Positions 36,511 to 44,562 of a stretch of DNA of 64,000 bases are shown piece by piece. The stretch spans positions 1 through 64,000 of the forward strand of contig NZ_WHTD01000014.1 in NCBI RefSeq assembly GCF_009379765.1, written 5' to 3'. The notes under the pieces were generated by a model. It saw only the letters and a list, made by a program, of their open reading frames with translations. It ran no database searches and was not told the DNA's origin. The stretch is from Actinophytocola sp. (lineage in GTDB: Bacteria > Actinomycetota > Actinomycetes > Mycobacteriales > Pseudonocardiaceae). Position 1 is the first letter of the stretch. Every line of letters starts with the position of its first letter. The position numbers and the translations under genes were made by a program.

Positions 36511-37148
36511 CCATCCGCGTCGTGTTCCTTCGCGAGGGCACCAGCGACAGCGGGATCGTGCCGCACATCGAGGCGATCGCCGCGGACCACGACCTCGATG
36601 TGACGGTCACCGATCCCGAACTGGACCGGCTGCCGAAGCCGCCTGGCCTCGCGGTCGAGGACAAGCTGCGGGCGGTGCTCGACATGGGTGGTGTGTACGA
36701 CCTGATCGTGGTCCATCGCGACGCCGACAACCAGGGCGTCGCGGCCCGCGTCGACGAGATCGCCGCTGCGGTCTGTGCGGTGTCCGCTGAGGTGCCGCAC
36801 GTGCCGGTTGTACCGGTCCGGATGACCGAGGCTTGGCTGCTCACAAGCGAGGACGAGCTGCGCCGAGTCGCGGGGAACCCGAAAGGCCGGATCTCCCTCG
36901 ACCTGCCGCCGGTCGGCGCGCTCGAGCGAATCGCGGATCCGAAGGAACTGCTCAGGGACACGCTGGCCAAGGCGTCCGGGGTCTCTGGCCGGCGGCTCGA
37001 CCAGGTCAGAAGGCGGTTCTCGCAGCACCGGCGACAGCTGTTGGAACGGTTGGACCGGTCCGGTTTGGTCACCCGGCTCTCGTCCTGGCAGCACTTCGTC
37101 ACCGGGATCGAGAACGGTCTGAAGTCGGCCCGCGATGGCCGTCGTTGA
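36507..37148 (+). CDS. DUF4276-like TOPRIM protein
   Basis: A 213-residue protein. The start TIRVVFLREGTSDSGIVPHI places a conserved Glu after the first strand, and LIVVHRDADNQG at about 64-75 supplies the DxD pair, together the TOPRIM-like metal site seen in DUF4276 proteins. The PVRMTEAWLLTSEDELRR block is also typical. The GTG at 36507 overlaps the ATPase stop. It is expected to be the nuclease partner of the upstream ABC ATPase, as in split OLD systems. The family link comes from motif pattern. Confidence 0.75.
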   Translation: MTIRVVFLREGTSDSGIVPHIEAIAADHDLDVTVTDPELDRLPKPPGLAVEDKLRAVLDMGGVYDLIVVHRDADNQGVAARVDEIAAAVCAVSAEVPHVPVVPVRMTEAWLLTSEDELRRVAGNPKGRISLDLPPVGALERIADPKELLRDTLAKASGVSGRRLDQVRRRFSQHRRQLLERLDRSGLVTRLSSWQHFVTGIENGLKSARDGRR

Positions 37149-38322
37149 GCTGGACGAGCTGGGGAGCTCCCAGCACGGGCTGACCGCCGAGCAGGGGCTT
37201 CGCCTCGCCCGGTCCGGGCTGGTCGCCGCGACGCCCTCGGCGCTCGTGCCGGGGCGGTGGGACGTCTCGGCCCGAGGCAGGGTCGGGGCCGCGCGGGTCG
37301 GTGACGTGGAGCTGTGGGTCCGGCCGAAGCTCGACATCGCGCGCCTGCTTTTCCTGCTGGGCTACGCCATCGACCCCAAGGGCTGGCGGGACGACGAGGT
37401 CGACCTGGCCACCGGCGACGAGCTGGTGCCGGCGGTCGCCAACGCGCTGTGCCGGTTGACCGAGCGGGCACTGCGGCGGGGACTCCTCCAGGGCTACCTC
37501 GAGGTCGAGGAGACCTCCTACGTGCTGCGCGGCCGGCTGCGCGAGAACGACCAGCTGCGCCGACACCACGGCCGGGTCATCCCGTTGGAGCTGCGGCACG
37601 ACGACTTCACCGTGGACATCGCCGAGAACCGCATCCTGCTCGCCGCCATCACCCGGATGCTCACGGCACCGCGGCTGGACCGGCACTCCCGGCACCGGCT
37701 GACCGCGCTGCGCCCGCGCCTCGCCGACGTGACCACGCTGGTGCGCGGCGCCCGGCTGCCCGAGTGGCGGCCGAACCGGCTCAACGCCCGCTACCACACC
37801 GCGCTGCGGCTGGCCGAGATCGTCTGGCGGGCCACCTCGCCCGAGCACGCACCCGGTTCGGTGACCGCGACCGGGTTCCTGTTCGACCTGTCGAGGATCT
37901 TCGAGGACTTCGTCACCGTGGCGTTGGCGGAGTCCTTGCCCCTGCACGGAACCGGCGCGGCACATCGGCAGTTTCCGTGCACGTTGGACGAGTCGTCGGC
38001 GGTGTGGATGCGACCCGATCTGGTGTGGACGGTCGGTAACACGCCGGCCGCGGTGGTCGACGCCAAGTACAAGCGGGAGAAGCCGGACGGCTACCCGAAC
38101 GCCGACCTGTACCAACTGCTCGCCTACTGCGTCGCGCTCGGCCTGCGGCGCGGGCATCTGGTGTACGCGGCAGGAGTCGGCGAGGGCAACGGCGAGCCGT
38201 CGCGGCACCTGGTGCGCCGCGCCGGGGTGGAGATCGTCTGCCACGCCCTGGACCTGACCGCCCCGCCGGCCACGTTGCTTCGCCAGGTCGACGAGCTGGC
38301 CAAGGAGCTCACCGAACGATAG
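37135..38322 (+). CDS. mcrC: McrC-like PD-(D/E)xK endonuclease subunit
   Basis: A 395-residue protein with the McrC layout: a beta-rich N-terminal region (GRVGAARVGDVELWVRPKL), the conserved LRGRLRENDQLRRH block at about 137, FLFDLSRIFEDFV, and a C-terminal nuclease core with RPDLVW near 292 and VDAKYK near 306 (the PD...(D/E)xK signature). It supplies the cleavage activity for the McrB motor encoded two genes upstream. The start overlaps the DUF4276 stop by 14 bases, so translation is coupled. The separation of mcrB from mcrC by two genes is unusual. Confidence 0.85.
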   Translation: MAVVELDELGSSQHGLTAEQGLRLARSGLVAATPSALVPGRWDVSARGRVGAARVGDVELWVRPKLDIARLLFLLGYAIDPKGWRDDEVDLATGDELVPAVANALCRLTERALRRGLLQGYLEVEETSYVLRGRLRENDQLRRHHGRVIPLELRHDDFTVDIAENRILLAAITRMLTAPRLDRHSRHRLTALRPRLADVTTLVRGARLPEWRPNRLNARYHTALRLAEIVWRATSPEHAPGSVTATGFLFDLSRIFEDFVTVALAESLPLHGTGAAHRQFPCTLDESSAVWMRPDLVWTVGNTPAAVVDAKYKREKPDGYPNADLYQLLAYCVALGLRRGHLVYAAGVGEGNGEPSRHLVRRAGVEIVCHALDLTAPPATLLRQVDELAKELTER

Positions 38323-38330
38323 GAGGAGAC

Positions 38331-40436
38331 GTGCCGACACTGGGGATCGCGCGGGAGTTCCTGCGCGAGTTCGGGAGGCTCCAACGGACCGTGCAGGACC
38401 GCGTGTTCGAGACGTTCGCGAAGTTCGAGGAGGCCACGTTCGCGGGCGTCCACCTGGAGACCATCCGCAACGCGCGCGACCCTCGGCTGCGGTCGATCCG
38501 GATCGACCAGTCGTGGCGGGGCATCGTGCTCGCCCCAGAGTCCGGTGACTCCTACACGCTGCTCCGCGTGCTCAAACACGACGAGGCCTACCTCTGGGCA
38601 CGGCGCCAGACCGCGAGCGTGAACCGCGCGACCGGGGCCGTCGAGCTGCGCGACGCGGTCGCCATCGAGGACACCCTGCCCGACCTCGCCGAGCAGGCAG
38701 CGTCCACATCGGACCGACTGCTCACCGAGGTGAGCGACGCCGACCTGCGCCGGCTCGGCATCGACGACCAGGTGCTCGCCTTCGCGCGCACCCTCACCAC
38801 GACCGACCAGCTCGAAGCGGCCCACGCGATGCTGCCGGAGCCGCAGTACGACGCGTTGATCGGCCTCGCGGTCGGGCTGAGCCCGGAGGAGGTCTGGGCG
38901 GAGATCGCGGCGACCGTGCCCGACGACACCGAGCCCGGCGACATCGACCCCGACGACGTGACCGCCGCGCTCGCCCGCTCCACCAAGCAGGTCGTCCTGG
39001 TCAGCGGGCCGGACGAGCTGATGGAGGTCTTCAGCTACCCGTTCGACCTGTGGCGGGTCTACCTCCACCCGGTGCAGCACCGCGTCGCGTACGGGGACTT
39101 CTCCGGCCCGGTGCGGGTGACCGGCGGCCCGGGCACCGGTAAGACGGTAGCCGTGCTGCACCGGGCGAAGCACCTCGCCGAGAGGTCCACGGTGGACCGG
39201 TCGGTGCTGGTGACGACCTTCACCCGCACGCTCACCGGCTCGCTGGAGGTCCAGCTCCGCACCCTCGTCGAGGACGAGGACGTGTTGCGCCGCATCGACG
39301 TCCGGCACGTCGATCAGCTGGCGAACCAGGTGGTCACCGCCGAGCACGGCCGGATCGGCATCATGCGAGCCGAGGACCAGCGGGCGTTGTGGCGCGAGGT
39401 CATCGAGGAGACTGGCGTCGAGCTCACCGACGCCTTTCTCGCGCAGGAATGGCGGGACGTGGTGCTCGCCCACCAGGTCGACGACCTGGACGGGTACCTG
39501 GCCGCGCCGCGCCGAGGTCGCGGCCGGCCGCTCGGCCAGCGGCAGAAGGAGCGGGTCTGGGCGGCGGTCACCGCGTTCGTCGACGGGCTGCGCCGCCGGG
39601 ACCGGTGGACCCACGAGACCGTGTGCGCGGAGGCCGCCCGGCTGCTGGCGGCGCGCACCCACAAGCCGTACCGGCACGTGGTGGTGGACGAGGGTCAGGA
39701 CCTCGGCCCGTGGGGCTGGCGGCTGCTGCGCGCCGCGGTCCCCGAGGCACGCGACGACATGTTCGTCGCGGCCGACGCGCACCAGCGCATCTACGGTCAC
39801 CGGATCTCGCTCAAGCAGGTCGGCGTGCGGATCACCGGCCGCTCCGAGCGGCTCACGCTGAACTACCGCACCACTGCGGAGATCCTCGGCTGGAGCATCG
39901 GCCTGTTGCACGGCCAGCCGGTCGACGACCTGAACGGAGACCTGGACACGCTCGCCGGCTGCCGGTCCGAGGTGCACGGGCAGCCGCCGTCGCTGCACGC
40001 GGCGGCCACCCGGCAGGAGGAGCTGGACGGGCTCGCCGGCGAGGTGCGCGCGTGGCTGGACGCGGGCGTCGAACCCGACCAGATCGGCATCGCGGCGCGT
40101 TCGTGGAGCCAGGTCGACGCGGCCGTCGGCGCGCTGACCGCGGCCGGTCTACCGGCCAAGTCCCTGGCGAGGTCCAGGCCGGAGAGCGGTCGCGTCGCGG
40201 TGGCCACCATGCACGCGATGAAGGGGCTGGAGTTCCGCTGCGTGGCGGTGGTCGGCCTCACCGAGCAGGCGGTGCCGCCACCACGCGCGGTCACCCCGGT
40301 CGAGGACGACCCGCTGAGCCACGAGCTCGACCTCCAGCAGGAACGCTGCCTGCTGTTCGTCGCGTGCACGAGGGCGCGGGAGACCCTGCGTCTGTCCTGG
40401 CACGGAACGGCGTCGTCGCTGCTGCCTAGCTCGTGA
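38331..40436 (+). CDS. UvrD-like helicase with RelE/ParE-like N-terminal domain
   Basis: A 701-residue protein. Residues about 1-105 resemble a RelE/ParE fold (a FVKLEREFLREF-like start, LETIRNARDPRLRSIRIDQS, WRGIVLAPESGDSYTLLRVL). The rest is an SF1 helicase: Walker A GGPGTGKT at about 264-271, motif II VVDEGQD near 450, motif III/IV LNYRTTAEIL near 510, and the end blocks ATMHAMKGLEF and LLFVACTRARETL. A toxin-like domain on a UvrD helicase is a known but uncommon arrangement. The GTG at 38331 has an AGGAGGA. It lies eight bases after mcrC as the last gene of the run and is convergent with the DUF397 gene. Confidence 0.85.
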   Translation: MPTLGIAREFLREFGRLQRTVQDRVFETFAKFEEATFAGVHLETIRNARDPRLRSIRIDQSWRGIVLAPESGDSYTLLRVLKHDEAYLWARRQTASVNRATGAVELRDAVAIEDTLPDLAEQAASTSDRLLTEVSDADLRRLGIDDQVLAFARTLTTTDQLEAAHAMLPEPQYDALIGLAVGLSPEEVWAEIAATVPDDTEPGDIDPDDVTAALARSTKQVVLVSGPDELMEVFSYPFDLWRVYLHPVQHRVAYGDFSGPVRVTGGPGTGKTVAVLHRAKHLAERSTVDRSVLVTTFTRTLTGSLEVQLRTLVEDEDVLRRIDVRHVDQLANQVVTAEHGRIGIMRAEDQRALWREVIEETGVELTDAFLAQEWRDVVLAHQVDDLDGYLAAPRRGRGRPLGQRQKERVWAAVTAFVDGLRRRDRWTHETVCAEAARLLAARTHKPYRHVVVDEGQDLGPWGWRLLRAAVPEARDDMFVAADAHQRIYGHRISLKQVGVRITGRSERLTLNYRTTAEILGWSIGLLHGQPVDDLNGDLDTLAGCRSEVHGQPPSLHAAATRQEELDGLAGEVRAWLDAGVEPDQIGIAARSWSQVDAAVGALTAAGLPAKSLARSRPESGRVAVATMHAMKGLEFRCVAVVGLTEQAVPPPRAVTPVEDDPLSHELDLQQERCLLFVACTRARETLRLSWHGTASSLLPSS

Positions 40437-40611
40437 CGTGGCGCAGCAGCGCGGTCAGGCCGGGGCGGGGGAGTTCCAGCATGGCGGTGTCCGGGTTCTT
40501 GCTGTCGCGTAAGGCGAACCGGTCAGCGGGCAGCAGCGCGGCCTCCACGCAGTTGCCGCCGCCGGTGCCGCCGCCGCCGGAGAAGCTGCTCCTGCGCCAG
40601 ACGATGGTCAT
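40426..40611 (-). CDS. DUF397 domain protein
   Basis: A 61-residue protein with the DUF397 signature: TIVWRRSSFSGGG at the start, the CVEAALLPADRFALRDSKNP core, and a short end. DUF397 proteins are small partners of XRE/DUF5753 regulators in actinomycetes and are often thought to act as antitoxin-like or anti-regulator factors. It is 21 bases downstream of such a regulator and overlaps the UvrD-like gene end by 11 bases, convergently. Confidence 0.9.
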   Translation of the reverse strand: MTIVWRRSSFSGGGGTGGGNCVEAALLPADRFALRDSKNPDTAMLELPRPGLTALLRHVTS

Positions 40612-40632
40612 GGGAGTCCTCCCGGGGTTGTC

Positions 40633-41517
40633 CTACCCGCAAGTCTCCTCGGCAGCTTTGATGGCGTCCAGCGAATCGGCGGACGTCAATGCGCGACCGG
40701 TGAGGATGCCCCACATCTCCACCAGCTCCCGTACGTGCGCGCGGTCCTCGATGTACATCGCGCCACCTGGGCTCTCCGCATAGCCGAAGTCGGGGATCGG
40801 CTCGGGCAGGGTGAGGATCGAGAACGGACCCTGCACGGCAGGCGTCACGCCGATCGATGTCGGCAGCACCTGCAGCGTGATGTGCTCCGATTCGGCCGCG
40901 TCCACCAACTTGGCGAGCTGACCTCGCAGCACCGATGGCGTGCCGACCGGCCTGGTGAGAACCGATTCTTCGAGGATCACGTGGTACCGCAACGGTTTCG
41001 GCCGGTTCAGCACTCGCTGGCGGGCCATCCGGGCGAGCACCCGGCACTCAGCCACCTCGAAGTCCAGGCCGGGATTCACACCGTTGACCAGCGCCCGCGT
41101 GTAGTCCGGCGTCTGGAGCAGGCCGGGCACGACCAGCGTCTCCAGTTGGCGTACGGCGAGCAGGGTCGCCTCCACGTGCAGTAGCTGCTGGAAGTCCACC
41201 GGCAAGTCCTTGCGGATCGCCAGCCAGTAGCCGCGCTCACCGGCCCGTGCGGACAGGCCCATGAGCCACTCACGGGTGTTCGCGTCGGTCACCTCGTAGG
41301 CGTCGAGCAGCCGCTCCACGTCGAACGACTTCACCCCCTGTTGCCGGGTCTCGATCCGGCTGAGCTTCGACGTCGACCACTTGCCGCCGATCTTGGTCAG
41401 CCGCGCGACCACCTCCTCGATCGTCCAGCCGTGCTGTTCCCGCAGCTGACGTAGCGTCTCGGTGAGCTGCCACTGCCGCACCGTTGCGGTGACGACCCAC
41501 TTGTTCTCCTCAGACAC
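40633..41517 (-). CDS. XRE-family regulator with DUF5753 domain
   Basis: A 294-residue protein. The N-terminal helix-turn-helix (LRQLREQHGWTIEEVVARLT, STSKLSRIETRQQGV) covers about 20-75. The DUF5753 ligand/protein-binding domain fills the rest, with the hallmark VVPGLLQTPDYTRALV near 140 and LRGQLAKLVDAAESEHITLQ near 220. Such regulators work with the adjacent DUF397 protein. The start at 41517 faces a short divergent region with a TGGGATTCCCA palindrome, a possible autoregulatory site. Confidence 0.9.
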   Translation of the reverse strand: MSEENKWVVTATVRQWQLTETLRQLREQHGWTIEEVVARLTKIGGKWSTSKLSRIETRQQGVKSFDVERLLDAYEVTDANTREWLMGLSARAGERGYWLAIRKDLPVDFQQLLHVEATLLAVRQLETLVVPGLLQTPDYTRALVNGVNPGLDFEVAECRVLARMARQRVLNRPKPLRYHVILEESVLTRPVGTPSVLRGQLAKLVDAAESEHITLQVLPTSIGVTPAVQGPFSILTLPEPIPDFGYAESPGGAMYIEDRAHVRELVEMWGILTGRALTSADSLDAIKAAEETCG

Positions 41518-41541
41518 CCATGCCCCCGTTCAGGTGAAAAA

Positions 41542-41552
41542 TGGGATTCCCA
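41542..41552. promoter_or_regulatory. Palindrome in the XRE divergent promoter region
   Basis: TGGGATTCCCA (5-bp arms, one-base centre) lies 25 bases upstream of the XRE start, between it and the divergent gene at 41621. XRE regulators commonly bind such sites. This is inferred from position and symmetry only. Confidence 0.3.
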
Positions 41553-41620
41553 CTTTCCATCCAAAGTCGTATGAACGATCGTAGCTTACGTCAGGTGATG
41601 GATCGAGCACGGGATGTGGC

Positions 41621-41911
41621 ATGGGCGAGTTGGCAGCGATCTGCGGCGAGGAGGAGTTCGCCGAGTTGGTCGACGAGATGGTCAGCGACGAGGCGCCCCG
41701 GCTGTTCGCCGTGGTGGCGGAGGTTGGCGAGCGGTTGGACGGCGAGATCGCCGGGTGGGGCCTGGCGTTCGCGGACCACGCCGTGGTGATGTGCGACGGC
41801 GGGCGCTCGTGGTTCAACGTCCGCTCCCCGGAGCGCGCCTGCCGGCTGCTGAGCCACGCCCCCGACGTCAGCGCGCGGCTGGTCTGGGTCGACCTGCCCG
41901 CGGCGCGGTGA
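41621..41911 (+). CDS. Small acidic hypothetical protein
   Basis: A 96-residue acidic protein (MGELAAICGEEEFAELVDEM, then FADHAVVMCDGGRSWFNVRS). It has alpha/beta character and no transmembrane segment or signal peptide. It is followed after four bases by another small gene, so the two are likely co-transcribed. No family recognised. Confidence 0.5.
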   Translation: MGELAAICGEEEFAELVDEMVSDEAPRLFAVVAEVGERLDGEIAGWGLAFADHAVVMCDGGRSWFNVRSPERACRLLSHAPDVSARLVWVDLPAAR

Positions 41912-41915
41912 CGGT

Positions 41916-42131
41916 GTGTCCACCGCCGGCCAACCCACCGTGCGATGGGGCCACTCGGTTCTCGAACCCGACCGGGCACACGTGCGCGACGACGGCACCT
42001 TCCCGGTCGGCGGCGTGGCGGTCGGGTTCGCGATCTGCGGCGCATGGCTGGTCGGCGACCTGCCCGACGACGAGATCCGCGCGCACTGCTCGACCTGCCT
42101 GGCGCTCCTCGCCGACTCCGAAGCCGACTGA
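41916..42131 (+). CDS. Small hypothetical protein
   Basis: A 71-residue protein starting MSTAGQPTVRWGHSVLEPDR, with a beta-rich middle and two cysteines near the end (IRAHCSTCLALLADSEAD), which could be a zinc or disulphide pair. It lies between a small acidic protein and a DUF3558-like membrane protein in the same direction. Function unknown. Confidence 0.5.
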   Translation: MSTAGQPTVRWGHSVLEPDRAHVRDDGTFPVGGVAVGFAICGAWLVGDLPDDEIRAHCSTCLALLADSEAD

Positions 42132-42145
42132 CATGTGGGGGAGAT

Positions 42146-43729
42146 GTGGGTTTCCCGAATCAGCGGTACCGGCCCGGCGGGTCCCGGAAATGGTGGCGTT
42201 GGCTGATCCCGGCCCTGGTCGTCGTGGTGGCCGCCGCGGTGGTCGTGCCGATCGCGCTCACCGGCGGTCAGACCGACCAGCGCGCGCCGGCCGGGTCCGT
42301 CGGCGCCGGCCTGCCCACCGTGATCGTCGCCACCGGCACGAGGACGCCGCGACCCGAGGGCCGGGACATGCAGGCCGTCACCGTCGCCCTGCGCGCGCTC
42401 GACCCGTGCCTGCTCGGCCCGGTCGAGCTGGCCGCGATCCCCACCGGCCCGCACTCGTGCCTGTTCCTGGCCGACCCCGACTTCTCGCCCGGCGACGAAG
42501 GTCTCACGGTCAAGGTCGGCGCGGACTCCACCCACATCAGCCGGTACCTCCAGGCGCCGGTGACGATCGGCGGGGCCAAGGCCTACCAGTACGTCCGGAG
42601 TGGGGACACGTGCCAGGTGGTGATCCCGGTGAGCGCGAACCGGTCGGTCGAGCTGGAGTCGCCGGGCGCGTGCCCGCCCGTTCGCCGGTATGCCGAGGCC
42701 ACGGTGGCGAAGCTGCGGGCCCCGGACAGCGTCGCGATGGATCCGGCGAGCCGCCCGTTCGCCGCCTGGGACGGCTGCGTCCTCGTGACCCAGCTGCTCG
42801 GTGGGGAGGCTGAGCGCTTCCGGTACAAGCCGACGGGTACCCGGGACCCGTTCGCCGGCTGCTACACCGCCCCGCTGGAGGGTGACGGTTACGGCCCCCG
42901 CCTGGAGATCAGTTACGCCGGGGCACCCGAGTTCACCGGGCGGACCCGCCAGGTCGCCGGCCGGACGGTCGAGGTCGCCGATCTTGGCAAGCGATGCATC
43001 GCCACCTGGGACAACGGTCCGAGTGGCAGCCGGAACACGTGGTTCGCCGCCACCGTCGTCAAGCTGTCCACCCAGGACTGCGACACCACCGCACGGCTCG
43101 TGGCGCGGGTGGTCGCGCTCGCCGGGCAGCGACCGGCGGACGCGGACGCCGCCCCGCAGCGCCCGCTGCTGTACGGCCCGGACGACAACGACACCGCCAC
43201 GCGGGGCGCCTGCGTCGACTTCAGCGTCGGTGCCAGCGACGACTGCGAGCCGTACCAGGAGGTCGGCGTGCCCGAGGGGCCGGCGGAGATCCTGGCCGCG
43301 GCCGAGGAGAACCGGCACGTCCAGTGCGCGGTGTTCGACGAGGCGATCGAGGCGGCGTTCGGCGCGGAGTACGCGGCGGTCACCTGGGGCGCGCACTGCA
43401 TCTTCGTCGCGCCCGACCACGTGCTCCAGATCACGGTCAACGTCGACGCGGTGAACGTCCCGGGGGAGTACGGGCGGGGCGGGCTGTACCGCGACCGCCG
43501 GGAGACCACGATCGCCGGCAAGCCCATGGTGACCTTCTGGGGCAGCGGCTTCGACGTCTACCTTTCGCCCGGCGGCGACCTTGCCGAACGGGGCAACCTG
43601 CACATCGGGCTGAGCCCGATGGGCGGGCGCGGCGTCGCGGACCGGCAGACGGACGCCGCGGTGACCCCGAAACAGGCCGGCGGGGCGGTCGAGGCCATGG
43701 CCCAGGTCGTCCGGACGCATTTCGCCTAG
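42146..43729 (+). CDS. Membrane-anchored DUF3558-like protein
   Basis: About 527 residues. A short positively charged cytoplasmic start (RKWWRW) is followed by one transmembrane segment at about 16-38 (LIPALVVVVAAAVVVPIAL) and a large extracytoplasmic part. Two or more repeats resemble DUF3558: the LDPCLLGPVELAAIPTGPHS block near 90, CVLVTQLL, and a later CVDFSVGASDDCEPY block, with paired cysteines probably forming disulphides. The GTG at 42146 has a GGGGGAG just upstream. It sits beside the ESX-associated operon on the opposite strand. Role unknown, cell-envelope by topology. Confidence 0.6.
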   Translation: MGFPNQRYRPGGSRKWWRWLIPALVVVVAAAVVVPIALTGGQTDQRAPAGSVGAGLPTVIVATGTRTPRPEGRDMQAVTVALRALDPCLLGPVELAAIPTGPHSCLFLADPDFSPGDEGLTVKVGADSTHISRYLQAPVTIGGAKAYQYVRSGDTCQVVIPVSANRSVELESPGACPPVRRYAEATVAKLRAPDSVAMDPASRPFAAWDGCVLVTQLLGGEAERFRYKPTGTRDPFAGCYTAPLEGDGYGPRLEISYAGAPEFTGRTRQVAGRTVEVADLGKRCIATWDNGPSGSRNTWFAATVVKLSTQDCDTTARLVARVVALAGQRPADADAAPQRPLLYGPDDNDTATRGACVDFSVGASDDCEPYQEVGVPEGPAEILAAAEENRHVQCAVFDEAIEAAFGAEYAAVTWGAHCIFVAPDHVLQITVNVDAVNVPGEYGRGGLYRDRRETTIAGKPMVTFWGSGFDVYLSPGGDLAERGNLHIGLSPMGGRGVADRQTDAAVTPKQAGGAVEAMAQVVRTHFA

Positions 43730-43761
43730 ATCAACTAGGCCCCTGTTAGCTGGTCGCGTAG

Positions 43762-43816
43762 TGCCCTGAACGGGCCATTGAGGACGTTGAGCGTCCCGAG
43801 CGGCCCGTTCAGGGCA
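43762..43816. terminator. Perfect 15-bp inverted repeat at a convergent gene end
   Basis: TGCCCTGAACGGGCC (43762-43776) and GGCCCGTTCAGGGCA (43802-43816) form a perfect stem with a 25-base loop that can itself pair (GGACG/CGTCC). It lies between the convergent DUF3558-like gene and espG-like gene and covers the latter's stop codon. It could terminate both. Related repeats seem common in the intergenic regions of some Pseudonocardiaceae (from memory). Confidence 0.5.
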
Positions 43817-44561
43817 TCGCGTTCAGGTGCCGGACGAGGTCGTCCCGGCTGGCCGGCTCCACCCGCACCTGGTCCTCGCCGCCGGCGAACAGCATCGTGA
43901 ACCGGCCGTCGCTGGTGTCGGTGTACCGCAACGGTTTCCGAGCCCGGTGCCGGCGGCCCAGCTCGTCCCGCCTCGCCACGGACAGCTCGCCGTACCCCGT
44001 GGCCGGCAACGCGGCCAGCCGTTGCGCCTGCCGCACATCGGGGACGGCCCGCCGGACGCCGACCCCGGCCGGGGTGCGCTGCCGGCCGTCGCGGCGGGTG
44101 GACCGGACCTCGGCCGCCGACACGGTGAACGGCCTGCCCTGGCCGGCCGGCACGTCGGGCGTCTGCGCGACGAGCCGCTCGGCGAGCCGGGAGGCGTGGA
44201 TGGAAGTCAGCCACACCGTCGAGTCCGGCTGGCAGACCGCGAGGATGGCTTCCCTGCCGATCTGTCCGGCGAGCACCCCGATGGTGTGGCCGCCGTGGGC
44301 GATCCACCCGTAGTACTCGACCCGGGGCCGGCACAGCACGGCGAGCGAGCCGGCGACCTCCCGTTCGAGCCTGCCGTACCGGTCCCGCCATCCCAGCTCC
44401 GTGAGCTGGTCGTGGGACTGCCGGCGCAGCGCGTCGTGCCCGGCCGGCGGTCGCCAGCGGGCCTCCGGGGCGAGGGTCTTGTGCAGCTCGCCGAGGTTGG
44501 CGTCGGCCACCAGCCACGCCAGCAGCGACGCCGGAACCTTCGCCGGCGTGGGTAGCGCCAT
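43809..44561 (-). CDS. EspG-family ESX secretion-associated protein
   Basis: A 250-residue protein fitting the EspG family: ALDALRRQS-like N-terminal helix, VEYYGWIAHGGHTIGVLAGQ in the beta-sheet core, AILAVCQPDSTVWLTSIHAS, and the end block RFTMLFAGGEDQVRVEPASR. EspG chaperones bind PPE-type substrates in the cytoplasm and deliver them to a type VII secretion system. The PPE-like substrate candidate is directly upstream, one base away. No ESX core genes (EccB-E, MycP) are in the window. Confidence 0.8.
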   Translation of the reverse strand: MALPTPAKVPASLLAWLVADANLGELHKTLAPEARWRPPAGHDALRRQSHDQLTELGWRDRYGRLEREVAGSLAVLCRPRVEYYGWIAHGGHTIGVLAGQIGREAILAVCQPDSTVWLTSIHASRLAERLVAQTPDVPAGQGRPFTVSAAEVRSTRRDGRQRTPAGVGVRRAVPDVRQAQRLAALPATGYGELSVARRDELGRRHRARKPLRYTDTSDGRFTMLFAGGEDQVRVEPASRDDLVRHLNAMP

Positions 44562-44562
44562 G

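Noticed and set aside
25294-40436. Classical DISARM or BREX locus
   Set aside because: No DrmC-type phospholipase, PglZ, BrxC/BrxL or separate DrmB gene is present, and McrB, McrC, DUF4276 and RelE-UvrD are not parts of those systems as I know them.
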